Positions 34,415-45,100 of a DNA stretch of 54,061 bases are shown piece by piece; within the stretch, counting starts at the first letter, position 1, and every line of letters starts with the position of its first letter. The DNA comes from Pseudomonas fontis (lineage in GTDB: Bacteria > Pseudomonadota > Gammaproteobacteria > Pseudomonadales > Pseudomonadaceae), in NCBI RefSeq assembly GCF_028656955.1, contig NZ_JAMDGY010000098.1, positions 1-54,061 on the forward strand, given 5' to 3'. Made by a program: the position numbers and the translations under genes. The notes below the pieces were generated by a model. The model worked only from the letters and a program-made list of their open reading frames with translations, was not told the origin of the DNA and made no database searches.

Positions 34415-36031
34415 TTACGCCTCAACCCGCTGCACGCGGTTGCGCCCGGCGCCCTTGGCCAGGTACAGCGCTTCGTCGGCGGCGGTGGCCATGCTCAGGG
34501 CGTCGAGGCCGTCGCTCAGCTCCACCACGCCGGCGCTGAAGGTGCACGACAGGTCGCGCGGCTGGGCCGGGTAGTGGATCTCGGCAAAGCGCCGGCGAAT
34601 CTCGTCGAGCACCTTGTGCGCTGATTGCACGTCGGTGTTCGGCATGACAATGGCGAACTCTTCACCGCCATAGCGGCCAATGTAGTCGGTCTTGCGCAGG
34701 CGCTGCTTGAGGAACAGCGCCAGGCTCTTGATCACCCGGTCACCCATGGGGTGGCCGTGGCTGTCGTTGACCTTCTTGAAGTGGTCGATGTCGAGCATGG
34801 CAAAGCTCAGCGGGCGCTCCTCGCGGCGCGCGCGGAAGCTGCAGTCTTCAAGCAATTGCAGGATGTGCGTGTGGTTGTACAGCCCGGTCAGGCTGTCGCG
34901 GACCATCCGCGCCTTGAGGTTGCGCGCGCGCGCCGCCCGGTTGCGCACGGTGGTGATCAGGTGCCGCGAACGGATCGGCTTGGTCAGGAAGTCGTCGCCG
35001 CCCTCGCTCATGGCGTCGAGCTGCTTGTCCAGGTCGTCTTCGGCCGAGAGATAGATGATCGGCACGCTGACATAGCGATCGTTGTGGCGGATCACCTTGG
35101 CCAGCTCGGTGCCGGTGCAAGCCGGCATGTACATGTCGAGGATGATCAGGTCGGGCTGGAAGTCGGCCAGCTCCGCCATGGTCTGGATCGGGTCGATCAG
35201 GGTGCGGGTGACGATCCCGGCATTGTTCAGCAGGCGCTCGGTGTGCAGGGCCTGGGCCCGCGAGTCGTCGATGATCAGCACCTTGAACGGTTCGTACTGG
35301 GTGACGCTGGTCAGCAGCTCGACCTTCTCCAGAAGGCTCGAGGCCTCCAGGGTGCCGGTGAGGAACTCCTGGCCACCCGCGCGCACGGCGGCAAGGCGGG
35401 TTGGCGTGTCGGTTTCGTGGAGGCTGAAGAACAGCAGCGGCAAGCGCTGCTCCAGCCCCTGCTGGGCCTGCTCGGCGAGTTTCAGGCCCAGGCCCGGGCC
35501 GCCAAAGTCGACGTCCATGACAATCGTCGAAGGCAACCGCTCGCTCATCGAGGCTTCGAATTCGGCGGCGCTGTAGAGCGGCTCGACGCCCAGGCCGAAG
35601 AACTCCAGTTGCTTGGCCAGGCGCTCGGCGCGCTCGTGGTCCTGCAACATGACATAGATGGGTTTGCGCAGCGGCGGCAGTGGCACCTGCTCAAGCTGGT
35701 CGCCCTGGCGCAGGCCGGTGCGTGACAGGCGCTGCATCAGGCGGTTGAGTTCGCTGATCAGTTGGCTGCTCAGGCGCGCACTGTTGGCCTCGACCGCTTC
35801 CAGGGTCTGGCCGATGGCCTTGGCCAACTGGCTGTGTTCAGGCTGATCGAAGCGCTCGGCATAGCGTTGCAGGCGCAAATTGGCTTCGCACAGCTCGCCG
35901 AGGTCGCCGTTGGACCACTCGCTACGCTGCAAACGTTGCCAAATTTCGAGGATTTGCCGAGCCTGGTGGATGACCCGCTGGGCAAAGTGTTGCTTGAGGC
36001 GCTCACGATTCGGGTCTTCTAGCTCGGTCAT
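34415..36031 (-). CDS. gcbA: Response regulator diguanylate cyclase (GcbA-like)
   Basis: A 538-residue protein. An N-terminal helical region (about 1-115) is followed by a receiver-like domain (about 124-240, with VMDVDFGG), a full receiver (about 248-365, phospho-Asp D299 in LIILDMYMP) and a GGDEF domain with active-site GGEEF at 455-459. The inhibitory I-site RKTD (446-449) lies five residues upstream. It should make cyclic di-GMP with product feedback. Position and architecture match GcbA (PA4843), which promotes surface attachment and is also known as AdcA. It is divergent from the DUF2333 gene across 280 bases. Confidence 0.88.
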   Translation of the reverse strand: MTELEDPNRERLKQHFAQRVIHQARQILEIWQRLQRSEWSNGDLGELCEANLRLQRYAERFDQPEHSQLAKAIGQTLEAVEANSARLSSQLISELNRLMQRLSRTGLRQGDQLEQVPLPPLRKPIYVMLQDHERAERLAKQLEFFGLGVEPLYSAAEFEASMSERLPSTIVMDVDFGGPGLGLKLAEQAQQGLEQRLPLLFFSLHETDTPTRLAAVRAGGQEFLTGTLEASSLLEKVELLTSVTQYEPFKVLIIDDSRAQALHTERLLNNAGIVTRTLIDPIQTMAELADFQPDLIILDMYMPACTGTELAKVIRHNDRYVSVPIIYLSAEDDLDKQLDAMSEGGDDFLTKPIRSRHLITTVRNRAARARNLKARMVRDSLTGLYNHTHILQLLEDCSFRARREERPLSFAMLDIDHFKKVNDSHGHPMGDRVIKSLALFLKQRLRKTDYIGRYGGEEFAIVMPNTDVQSAHKVLDEIRRRFAEIHYPAQPRDLSCTFSAGVVELSDGLDALSMATAADEALYLAKGAGRNRVQRVEA

Positions 36032-36311
36032 GTCCTGACTACTTATTAGGGGTGAGGCATTCGAGTGATGGCTCTATGCTAGCACCACTTTCCTGGCAAT
36101 CGAGTGTCTTGCATCAATTAAGTGCTTTGCTACCGAATTCAGTTCGTGACCTGCCAGTCGTTTATGCGAATCTGTGCGCTTGATTTATAGTGCAGGCACT
36201 CATGCCGTCCCCGGCGTGGCGCGTCTGCCATGAATGCCGGGTGATCGGCCGGCACCATGACCGGGGCTTGCGGTCGAACCCTGGACACGACCTGACAGAA
36301 AGGACAACGCC

Positions 36312-37382
36312 ATGCTGGACTGGAAAAACCGTACAGGCAAAGCCGAAACGCGCGAACGGGTCGACACCCGTGGTGCTGCCACGCGCAGCTACTTCGGCGG
36401 CTTGCTGAGCCGTTCGCTGGGTGCCCTGATCGGCCTGTACCTGGTGGTGACCATCGGCCTGGGTTGGTACTGGAGCGAAGAGCCGGCGTTGTTCCCGGTC
36501 CAGCAGAACGCCCAGGCTGCCGCCGAGCGCAATGGCCAGCAGATGGTGGTGGGCTACACCACCGTCGAAACCCTCAAGACCGTGGTCGGCACCCTGCTCA
36601 ACAAGCCCGGTGGCTATATCTCCAACGACCGCTTCCCGCCTGGCTTGTGGATGGACAACATGCCCAGCTGGGAATACGGCGTGCTGGTACAGGTGCGTGA
36701 CCTGAGCCGTGCCCTGCGTAAAGACTTTGCCCGTTCGCAGTCGCAGTCTGCCGAAGACGCCGATCTGGCCAAGGCCGAGCCGCGTTTCAACTTCGACAAC
36801 AAGAGCTGGATCCTGCCGTCGAGCGAGTCCGAGTACCAGGAAGGCATCAACTCGCTGACCCGCTACCAGAAGCGCCTGGCCTCCCCGGAACAGCAGGGTG
36901 CGCTGTTCTATACCCGGGCCGACAACCTCAACAACTGGCTGGGTGACGTTGCCACCCGCCTGGGCTCGCTGTCGCAGCGCCTGTCGGCGAGCGTCGGCCG
37001 GGTCAAGCTCAACAGCAACCTGAAGACCGAAAGCGTGGTGCCGGGCCAGGCCCCGCAGGTTGACGAGGAAGTGGTCGAAACCCCGTGGCTGCAGATCGAC
37101 AACGTGTTCTACGAAGCCCGTGGCCAGGCCTGGGCGCTGTCGCACCTGCTGCGCGCCATCGAGGTCGACTTTGCCGACGTGCTGGCGAAGAAGAACGCCA
37201 CGGTCAGCGTGCGCCAGATCATCCGTGAGCTGGAGGCCTCGCAAGAGCCCCTGTGGAGCCCGATGGTGCTCAACGGCAGCGGCTTCGGCATCTGGGCCAA
37301 CCACTCGCTGGTCATGGCCAACTATATTTCCCGCGCCAACGCCGCAGTGATCGACCTGCGCCAGCTGCTGTCGCAAGGCTGA
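36312..37382 (+). CDS. DUF2333 family membrane-anchored protein
   Basis: A 356-residue protein with one N-terminal membrane helix (about 34-55, GALIGLYLVVTIGLGWYW) and a large, probably periplasmic, alpha-helical domain. DUF2333 has no assigned function. An AAAGGA site precedes the ATG by seven bases. Its TGA overlaps the ATG of the NUDIX gene (TGATG), so the two are translated together, and the order DUF2333-NUDIX-SUI1-speA is conserved in Pseudomonas. Confidence 0.88.
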   Translation: MLDWKNRTGKAETRERVDTRGAATRSYFGGLLSRSLGALIGLYLVVTIGLGWYWSEEPALFPVQQNAQAAAERNGQQMVVGYTTVETLKTVVGTLLNKPGGYISNDRFPPGLWMDNMPSWEYGVLVQVRDLSRALRKDFARSQSQSAEDADLAKAEPRFNFDNKSWILPSSESEYQEGINSLTRYQKRLASPEQQGALFYTRADNLNNWLGDVATRLGSLSQRLSASVGRVKLNSNLKTESVVPGQAPQVDEEVVETPWLQIDNVFYEARGQAWALSHLLRAIEVDFADVLAKKNATVSVRQIIRELEASQEPLWSPMVLNGSGFGIWANHSLVMANYISRANAAVIDLRQLLSQG

Positions 37383-37918
37383 TGCTCATCAGCCAAGCCG
37401 AGGTCGCGCACCGCGCGGCCTCTGACGCCGAACTGATCGCCTGGGTCGATGAGCAGGACACCCTGCTCGGGGCCAAGCCCCGGATCGAGCTGCGCGAGCA
37501 GGGCCTGATCGGGCGCGGCACCTACATCCTGCTGTTCAACAGTGCCGGCGAGCTGTGCGTACACCAACGTACCCTGAGCAAGGCGATCTACCCCGGTTAC
37601 TGGGATGTCGCCGCCGGGGGCATGGTCGCGGCGCAGGAAAGCTATGAACAGTCTGCCGCGCGCGAGCTGGAGGAAGAGCTGGGCGTGAGCGGCGTGCCGC
37701 TGAGTTTTCACGAGCGGTTTTTCTTCGACCAGCCCGGCAACCGCCTCTGGTGCGCGGTGTTCTCGGCCGTCTGGGACGGGCCTTTGCGCCTGCAACCCGA
37801 AGAGGTCAGCCAGGCCCGGTTCGTGCCCCTGGCAACGGCCCTGGAGGAGAGCCTGCGCATCGCCTATTGCCCGGACTCGCTGGCTGCGCTGAACCGCTTC
37901 GTCGACCGTCGGGCCTGA
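37382..37918 (+). CDS. NUDIX hydrolase
   Basis: A 178-residue NUDIX-family pyrophosphohydrolase, closest in layout to the YfcD type. The NUDIX box is complete (GGMVAAQESYEQSAARELEE, then ELGV). The N-terminal half contains GRGTYILLFNSAGELCVHQR. The substrate is not known; the family acts on nucleoside diphosphates linked to other groups. The start is the TGATG overlap with DUF2333; the longer frame from 37253 lies inside that gene. A terminator follows at 37926. Confidence 0.9.
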   Translation: MLISQAEVAHRAASDAELIAWVDEQDTLLGAKPRIELREQGLIGRGTYILLFNSAGELCVHQRTLSKAIYPGYWDVAAGGMVAAQESYEQSAARELEEELGVSGVPLSFHERFFFDQPGNRLWCAVFSAVWDGPLRLQPEEVSQARFVPLATALEESLRIAYCPDSLAALNRFVDRRA

Positions 37919-37925
37919 CGTCGCT

Positions 37926-37951
37926 AAAACTGTGCAAAATGGCGCAGTTTT
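37926..37951 (+). terminator. Intrinsic terminator after the NUDIX gene
   Basis: AAAACTGTGC (37926-37935) pairs with GCGCAGTTTT (37942-37951), one pair being G-U, around a six-base loop, ending in TTTT. It lies seven bases after the stop codon. The A/T ends make it potentially bidirectional. Confidence 0.72.
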
Positions 37952-38112
37952 GTACTTAGCATCCGGCGCATTTGTCGTTACACTGCGCGACCTTTTTACC
38001 CTGCCACAGCTTGTTTGCGGCAGGTGCGCTGCCCCTGCCAGAGTGGGGCTTCGCGGTCGGTACCCTGCCAGGGGCGTCGACCAGTTTTTGTCCTCAACGT
38101 AGAGGATCAAAA

Positions 38113-38484
38113 GTGGCCAAAAAAGCCGCATCTTTTGCCGCCCTCGGCGGCTTGGTGTTCTCCACCGATGCAGGCCGGCATTGCCCGGATTGCAGCAAAC
38201 CCATCGATGCCTGCATCTGCAAGCAAACGCTCATCCCTGAAGGGGATGGCATCGCCCGTGTGCGCCGTGAAAGCAAAGGCCGTGGCGGCAAGACGGTGAC
38301 CACTGTCAGCGGTGTCCCGCTGGCCCTGGAACAGCTCAAGGATCTGGCTGCCACGCTGAAGAAGCGTTGCGGTACGGGTGGCGCGTTGAAAGACGGGGTC
38401 ATCGAGATCCAGGGCGATCACGTCGAGTTGCTGATCGGCGAACTGACCAAACAGGGTTTCAAGGCGAAAAAATCCGGCGGCTGA
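38113..38484 (+). CDS. SUI1/eIF1-like translation factor
   Basis: A 123-residue protein with a Cys-rich N-terminal part (HCPDCSKPIDACICK, a possible zinc site) and a C-terminal SUI1 domain (GGKTVTTVSGVPL, GGALKDGVIEIQGDH). The YciH family resembles eukaryotic initiation factor 1; in bacteria it is thought to influence start-codon fidelity. The start is GTG at 38113 with GAGG upstream and VAKKAASFAAL as the usual N-terminus; the longer frame from 37972 covers a noncoding leader. Conserved upstream of speA. Confidence 0.92.
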   Translation: MAKKAASFAALGGLVFSTDAGRHCPDCSKPIDACICKQTLIPEGDGIARVRRESKGRGGKTVTTVSGVPLALEQLKDLAATLKKRCGTGGALKDGVIEIQGDHVELLIGELTKQGFKAKKSGG

Positions 38485-38580
38485 TGGCCTGCCCGCGCAT
38501 TTTCGCCCGGTGCTTTCTAAACTCGTTCCCGAGAAAAAGGTCTATGCCTTCACAAGGGGAAATCGTCACTTTCATTTTTT

Positions 38581-38609
38581 ACACTGGGCCAATCCGCTTG
38601 GCCGGGTGT
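38581..38609 (+). terminator. Hairpin in the speA leader
   Basis: ACACTGGGCCAA pairs with TTGGCCGGGTGT (one mismatch, one G-U) around a five-base loop, followed by a T-rich but broken tract up to the speA ribosome site. It could terminate the SUI1 transcript or attenuate speA. Confidence 0.45.
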
Positions 38610-38635
38610 TCTTGAATTCTTTATAGGGGACTTAG

Positions 38636-40549
38636 ATGTCCGTACGACGCACACGCAAAGACGATGGCAGCCAATGGACCGTGGCGGACAGCCGCAGTGT
38701 TTATGGGATTCGCCATTGGGGCGCGGGCTATTTCGCGATCAATGAAGCCGGGCGCGTCGAAGTGCGCCCGAACGGCCCGGCCAGTGCACCGATCGACCTG
38801 TTCGAACAGGTTGACGAGCTGCGCAAGAGCGGCCTGTCGCTGCCGCTGCTGGTTCGCTTCCCGGACATCCTGCAAGACCGCGTGCGTCAGCTGACCGGTG
38901 CGTTCGACGCCAACATCGCACGCCTGGAATACCAGAACGTGTACACCGCGCTGTACCCGATCAAGGTCAACCAGCAGGAAGCGGTGGTCGAGAACATCAT
39001 CGCCACCCAGAACGTTTCCATCGGCCTGGAAGCCGGCTCCAAGCCCGAGCTGCTGGCGGTGCTGGCGTTGGCGCCGAAGGGCGGCACCATCGTCTGCAAC
39101 GGCTACAAGGACCGCGAGTTCATCCGCCTGGCGCTGATGGGCCAGAAGCTTGGCCACAACGTGTTCATCGTCATCGAGAAAGAGTCGGAAGTGGCGCTGG
39201 TGATCGAAGAGGCCGCCGAGCTCAAGGTCAAGCCTCAGATCGGCCTGCGCGTGCGCCTGTCGTCGCTGGCATCGAGCAAGTGGGCCGACACCGGTGGCGA
39301 GAAGTCCAAGTTCGGCTTGTCGGCGGCGCAACTGATCTCGGTGGTCGAGCGCTTCCGCGCGGCCGGCCTGGACCAGGGCATTCGCCTGCTGCACTTCCAC
39401 ATGGGTTCGCAGATCGCCAACCTGGCTGACTACCAGCACGGCTTCAAGGAAGCCATCCGTTACTACGGCGAGCTGCGCGCCCTGGGCCTGCCGGTTGACC
39501 ATATCGACGTCGGTGGCGGCCTGGGTGTGGACTACGACGGTACCCACTCGCGCAACGCCAGCTCGATCAACTACGACATGGACGATTACGCCGGTGTCGT
39601 GGTCGGCATGCTCAAGGAGTTCTGCGACGCGCAGGGCCTGCCGCATCCGCACATCTTCTCCGAGAGCGGTCGTGCGCTGACGGCCCACCACGCCATGCTG
39701 GTGGTGCAGGTGACTGACGTCGAGAAGCACAACGACGAAGTGCCGGCAATCGAGAACAAGGAAAGCCTGCCCGAGACCGTGCAGTGGCTGGCCGACCTGT
39801 TGGGCCCGACCGATATCGAGATGGTCACCGAGACCTACTGGCGTGCCACGCACTACATGAGCGATGTGGCGGCGCAGTATGCCGATGGCAAGATCACCCT
39901 GGCCGAAAAAGCCCTGGCCGAGCAGTGCTACTTTGCCGTATGCCGTCGCCTGCACAACTCGCTGAAGGCGCGTCAGCGTTCGCACCGCCAGGTGCTTGAT
40001 GAACTGAACGACAAGCTGGCCGACAAGTACATCTGCAATTTCTCGGTGTTCCAGAGCCTGCCGGACACCTGGGCGATTGGCCAGGTGCTGCCGATTCTGC
40101 CGTTGCATCGCCTGGACGAAGAGCCGATGCGTCGTGCGGTGCTGCAGGATCTGACCTGCGACTCCGACGGCAAGATCAACCAGTATGTGGACGAGCAGAG
40201 CATCGAGACCAGCTTGCCGGTGCATGGCATCAACGAGGGTGAGGACTACTTGCTGGGGATCTTCCTGGTGGGCGCTTACCAGGAAATCCTGGGTGACATG
40301 CACAACCTGTTCGGTGATACCGACTCGGTGAACATCTACCAGAACCCGAATGGTTCGGTGTATCACGCCGGGATCGAGACCCACGACACCATCGAGGACA
40401 TGCTGCGTTATGTGCACTTGTCGCCCGAAGAGCTGATGACGCACTACCGTGACAAGGTAGCCAGCGCGAAGATCACCGCGCGTGAGCGCACGCAGTACCT
40501 GGATGCCTTGCGCCTGGGGCTGACGCGCTCTTCGTACTTGTCCTCGTAA
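38636..40549 (+). CDS. speA: Biosynthetic arginine decarboxylase
   Basis: A 637-residue PLP enzyme that makes agmatine from arginine, the entry to putrescine and spermidine synthesis. The PLP lysine is in YPIKVNQQE (K110). Also visible are LLHFHMGSQIANL, VDVGGGLGVDYDG-like VGGGLGVDYDGT, FSESGRALTAHHAM and the C-terminal GDTDSVNIYQN. AGGGGA stands a few bases before the ATG. It is followed by a REP pair and a convergent MATE gene. Confidence 0.97.
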   Translation: MSVRRTRKDDGSQWTVADSRSVYGIRHWGAGYFAINEAGRVEVRPNGPASAPIDLFEQVDELRKSGLSLPLLVRFPDILQDRVRQLTGAFDANIARLEYQNVYTALYPIKVNQQEAVVENIIATQNVSIGLEAGSKPELLAVLALAPKGGTIVCNGYKDREFIRLALMGQKLGHNVFIVIEKESEVALVIEEAAELKVKPQIGLRVRLSSLASSKWADTGGEKSKFGLSAAQLISVVERFRAAGLDQGIRLLHFHMGSQIANLADYQHGFKEAIRYYGELRALGLPVDHIDVGGGLGVDYDGTHSRNASSINYDMDDYAGVVVGMLKEFCDAQGLPHPHIFSESGRALTAHHAMLVVQVTDVEKHNDEVPAIENKESLPETVQWLADLLGPTDIEMVTETYWRATHYMSDVAAQYADGKITLAEKALAEQCYFAVCRRLHNSLKARQRSHRQVLDELNDKLADKYICNFSVFQSLPDTWAIGQVLPILPLHRLDEEPMRRAVLQDLTCDSDGKINQYVDEQSIETSLPVHGINEGEDYLLGIFLVGAYQEILGDMHNLFGDTDSVNIYQNPNGSVYHAGIETHDTIEDMLRYVHLSPEELMTHYRDKVASAKITARERTQYLDALRLGLTRSSYLSS

Positions 40550-40554
40550 TTGCT

Positions 40555-40626
40555 ATCGCGGGGCCAGCCCGCTCCCACAGGTACTGCCTACACAGTTCCA
40601 TTGTGGGAGCGGGCTGGTCCCGCGAT
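40555..40626. repeat. Inverted REP pair, second family
   Basis: Arms 40555-40579 and 40602-40626 are inverted copies of a related but distinct REP (TGTGGGAGCGGGCTGGTCCC type), with internal GCGGG/CCCGC pairing. It sits between the convergent speA and MATE genes and may serve as their shared transcript end. Confidence 0.85.
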
Positions 40627-40640
40627 GAGGCCCTGGAGGC

Positions 40641-41978
40641 CTACGCAAACCACCCATCACTCCGCTGCAAACGCCAGCCCATCACCCCCAGCGTCACCCC
40701 CCGCAGCGCCATGAACAGCAGGAATGCCAACCACAATCCATGGTTGCCCAACCCGCTGGCCAACCAGGCGAACGGCAAGGCAATCGCCACGCTCACCAGC
40801 ATCCCGTTGCGCATCTCCCGCGCCCGCGTCGCACCGATGAACAACCCATCGAGCAGATAACTCCACACCGCAATCAACGGCAGCAGCGCCAGGTACGGCA
40901 AGTACACGAACGCCGTCTCACGCACGCTCGGGATATCCGTCTGCAACTGGATAAACCAGTGCCCGCCCAGCAGGAACAGCAACGCAAAGCCGACACTGGC
41001 GAGCAACGACCAGCCACAGGCCACCGTCAACGAACGCCGCAACGCCTGCCGATCCCCCGCACCAATCGCATGCCCGCACAGCGCCTCCACCGCATGCGCC
41101 AAGCCATCCAGCGCATACGCGGTCAGCAGCAAGCCATTGAGCAGCAGTGCATTGGCCGCCACCGTCGCCTCACCCATCCGCGCACCCTGCACGGTGATCA
41201 GGAAGAACACCCCCTGCAACGCCAGGCTGCGAATGAAGATGTCGCGGTTCACGCTCAACAACGGCCGCCAGCTCTGCCACTGGGCCAGTAAGGCCCAGGC
41301 GATCTTGCCCGGGTACGCCCGCAATGACGGTCGGGTCATCGCCAGCCCCAGTAGCGCTGCTGACCACTCGGCAATCACCGATGCCCGTGCCGAGCCCATC
41401 ACTCCCCAGTCCAGGCCCAGCACGAACCACAGGTTGAGGATGATGTTCAGCACATTGGTGGCCAGCAGGATCATCAACGGCGCCCGCGCGTTCTGCGTGC
41501 CCAGGAACCAGCCGACCAGTGCATAGGTGGCCAGCGCCGCCGGCAAACCGAGCAGGCGGATCTGGAAGAAGTCCCGGGTGCTCTGCTCCAGCGCCGCGCT
41601 CGGGTTCATCAGGCCCAGCGCCAGATGGCTGAAGGGCAGGGCCAGCACGCCCAGCAACAAGGCAAACAGCAGCGCCAGCAGCAAGCCCTGCACCAGCACC
41701 TGGCGCAACGCCGCGCCATCGCTGCGCCCGGCGGCCTGTGCGGCAAACCCGGTGGAGCCCATGCGCAGGAAGCCCAGCACCGCCACCAGCAAGGTGTACA
41801 GGCTGCCGCCCACCGCCACCGCGCCGAGCTGGTGGGCATGCGGCAGATGGCCGATCACTGCGCTGTCGACCAGCGCCACCATCGGCACGGAGACATTGGA
41901 AAGAATCATCGGCGCGGCCAAACCCCAGACCTTGTAGTGGGTCGGGCGGTCACGCCAGTCGGCTAGCAGTCGGGACAT
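40641..41978 (-). CDS. MATE-family efflux transporter (DinF-like)
   Basis: A 445-residue membrane transporter with about twelve hydrophobic segments. The first MATE half includes GLAAPMILSNVSVPMVALVDSA-type helix 1 (LAAPMILSNVSVPM) and GFLRMGSTGFAAQAAG; the second starts near ALQGVFFLITVQGARMG. It probably exports toxic or oxidised compounds in exchange for cations; the substrate is unknown. Start 41978 has AAGGAG six bases upstream; the longer frame to 42044 is not supported. It is divergent from the alpha-2-macroglobulin gene. Confidence 0.9.
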   Translation of the reverse strand: MSRLLADWRDRPTHYKVWGLAAPMILSNVSVPMVALVDSAVIGHLPHAHQLGAVAVGGSLYTLLVAVLGFLRMGSTGFAAQAAGRSDGAALRQVLVQGLLLALLFALLLGVLALPFSHLALGLMNPSAALEQSTRDFFQIRLLGLPAALATYALVGWFLGTQNARAPLMILLATNVLNIILNLWFVLGLDWGVMGSARASVIAEWSAALLGLAMTRPSLRAYPGKIAWALLAQWQSWRPLLSVNRDIFIRSLALQGVFFLITVQGARMGEATVAANALLLNGLLLTAYALDGLAHAVEALCGHAIGAGDRQALRRSLTVACGWSLLASVGFALLFLLGGHWFIQLQTDIPSVRETAFVYLPYLALLPLIAVWSYLLDGLFIGATRAREMRNGMLVSVAIALPFAWLASGLGNHGLWLAFLLFMALRGVTLGVMGWRLQRSDGWFA

Positions 41979-42125
41979 GCAGGGCTCCTTGAGGGCCGGC
42001 AGTGTAACCCGTTGCGGCAACAAATCCGGTGAACGGGGTCTCACCGCTGGCGCGCCGGCCGGTGAAGGTGCCGCGCTTGATATATAGTTCTTCCCCTAGA
42101 CCCTGCTGCCAAAAGAGTTACCCCC

Positions 42126-45100
42126 ATGCTCAACAAAGGATTGTGGCTGGCCTGCGCGCTGGCGCTGCTCAGCGCCTGCGACTCGTCGTCCGTGGACAAA
42201 CCGGCCCCGGCGCCGAGCGAGACGGCCGCCGTCGCGCCGCCCAAGGCCAAGGTAGATGCCGCCACCCTGGCGCAGCGTTACGCCGGGCGTGAGCTGAGCG
42301 TGGTGGATGTTTCCGAAGTCCAGGTGGATGGCGCCAGCGCGCTGTCGGTGAGCTTCTCGGCGCCGCTCGATGCGCAGCAGCCGTTTGCCGACCGCCTGCA
42401 CCTGGTTGACACCACCAAGGGCAAGGTGGACGGCGCCTGGGAGCTCTCCGACAACCAGATGGAGCTGCGCCTGCGCCACCTCGAGCCGCAGCGCAAACTG
42501 GTGTTGACGGTGGATGCCGGCCTCACCAGCGTCAACGGCAAGCGCCTGGCTGCCGAGTACGTCAGCCGCCTGGAAACCCGCGACATGGAGCCGAGCATCG
42601 GCTTTGCCAGCCGCGGTTCGCTGCTGCCCACGCGCCTGGCCGAAGGCCTGCCGGTGATTGCGCTGAACGTCGACAAGGTCGATGTCGAATTCTTCCGGAT
42701 CAAGTCCGAGTCGCTGCCGGCCTTCCTCGGCCATTGGGGGCGTACCACTGCCTTGCAGTACTACGAGTCCCACGATCTGCTGCCGATGGCTGACCTGGTG
42801 TATGCCGGGCGCTTCGACCTGAACCCGGCGCGCAATACCCGCGAAACCCTGCTGCTGCCGATTGCCGGGATCAAGCCGCTGCAAGAGCCGGGGGTGTACC
42901 TGGCGGTGATGCGTGCCTCGGGCACCTACAACTATTCCCAGCCGGCGACGCTGTTCACCCTCAGCGACATCGGCATTTCCGCGCACCGCTACAGCGACCG
43001 CCTGGATGTCTTCACCCAGGCACTGGAAGGCGGCAAGGCCCTGGATGCGGTGAACCTAGAACTGCTCGACGGCAACGGCAAGCTGCTTGCCCAGGGCAAG
43101 ACCGACAGCGCCGGCCACGCCCAATTGCCGCTGCCACCCAAGGCCGATGTGCTGCTCGCTCATCAAGGCCCGCACACCACCTTGCTGCGCTTGAACACGG
43201 CGGCGCTGGACCTCTCCGAATTCAGCATTACCGGCCCCCAGGCCAACCCGTTGCAGTTCTTCGTGTTCGGCCCGCGCGACTTGTATCGCCCGGGGGAAAC
43301 CGTGCTGCTCAATGGCCTGCTGCGCGATCAGGACGGCAAGCCGGTGAACGCCCAGCCGGTCACCGTGGAAGTGCGCCGGCCGGACGAGCAGGTCAGCCGC
43401 AAGTTTGTCTGGGAGGCCGACGCCAATGGCCTCTATCAATACCAACTGCAACTCGCCAGCGAAGCACCGACCGGACGCTGGCAGCTGATTCTCGACCTGG
43501 GCGGCGGCAAGCGGCAGATCCACGAGTTCCTCGTCGAAGACTTCCTGCCCGAGCGCATGGCCCTGGAACTCAAGGGCAGCGACGCCCCGCTGAGCCCGGA
43601 TGAAACGGCTGAAATCAGCGTCAACGGCCGCTACTTATATGGCGCACCGGCAGCGGGCAATCGCTTGAGCGGGCAGGTTTACCTGCGTCCGCTGCGCGAA
43701 GCGGTGCCGGCTTTGCCGGGGTATCAGTTCGGCTCGGTGACCGAGCAGGAACTGACCCAGGACTTCGAACTGGATGAAACCACCCTCGATGCCGAGGGCG
43801 ATGCCACCCTGAGTATCGAAAGCAAATGGGCCGAAGCGCGCTCGCCGCTGGAGCTGACTGTGCAGGCAAGCTTGCAGGAGTCCGGCGGGCGGCCGATCAC
43901 CCGGCGCCTGGAACAACCGATCTGGCCGGCCGAGCGCCTGCCGGGCCTGCGCGGTCTGTTCGACGGTGAAGAAACCGACGGCGATGGGCCGGTGGAAATC
44001 GAGTTCCTGGTCGCCGACCGCGACGGCAACAAGCTCGCGGCCGACGACCTCAAGGTGCGCCTGGTACAGGAGCGCCGCGACTACTACTGGAACTACTCGG
44101 CCAGCGACGGCTGGAGCTACAACTTCAACGAGAAGTTCCTGACCCAGAGCGAGCAGACCCTCAGCGTCAAGGCCGGCAGCACTGCCAAGCTCAGCTTCCC
44201 GGTGGAGTGGGGCCCGTACCGCGTCGAGGTCGAAGACCCGCAGACCGGGGTGATCAGCAGCCTGCGTTTCTGGGCCGGCTATCGCGCCCAGGACAACGCC
44301 GACGGCGGCGCCGTGCGTCCCGACCAGGTGAAGCTGGCGCTGAACAAGCCGGCCTATGCCGATGGCGATACCGCGACCATCACCGTCACCCCGCCGGCCG
44401 CCGGCAAGGGCTACCTGATGATCGAGGGCGGCGACGGCCCGCTGTGGTGGCAGGAAATCGACGTGCCGGTCGAAGGCAAGGCCTTCGACATCAAGCTCGA
44501 CCCGAAATGGGCGCGGCATGACCTGTACGTCAGCGCCCTGGTGATTCGCCCCGGTGAGCGCAAGGCCAATGTCACGCCAAAACGCGCGGTGGGTGTGCTG
44601 CACCTGCCGCTGGACCGCGCCCAGCGCAAGCTGGCGGTCACCCTGAATGCCCCGGAGAAGATGCGCCCCAAACAGCCGTTGACGGTCAAGGTCTCGGCGC
44701 GCAATGCCGACGGCAGCGTGCCCAAGCAGGTGCAGGTGCTGCTGGCAGCGGTCGATGTGGGCATCCTCAACATTACCGAATACCTCACCCCGGACCCGTT
44801 CACCGGCATGTTCGGCCGCAAGGCCTACGGCGCCGACCAGCTGGATATCTATGGACAACTGATCGAAGCCGGCCAGGGTCGCCTGGCCAGCCTGGCCTTT
44901 GGTGGTGACGCGGGCATGGCCAAGGGCGGCAAGCGCCCGGATACCAGCGTGACCATCGTTGCCCTGCAAAGCGCACCGGTAACCCTGGATGAGCAGGGCG
45001 AAGGCCAGGCGACGGTCGAGATCCCCGACTTCAATGGCGAACTGCGCCTGATGGCCCAGGCCTGGACCGCGGACCACTTCGGCGTCGCCGAAGGCAAGAC

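Noticed and set aside
36092..36116. Sigma-54-like TGGCA...TTGCA before the DUF2333 gene
   Set aside because: The spacing between the two blocks is four bases too long for a functional -24/-12 promoter.
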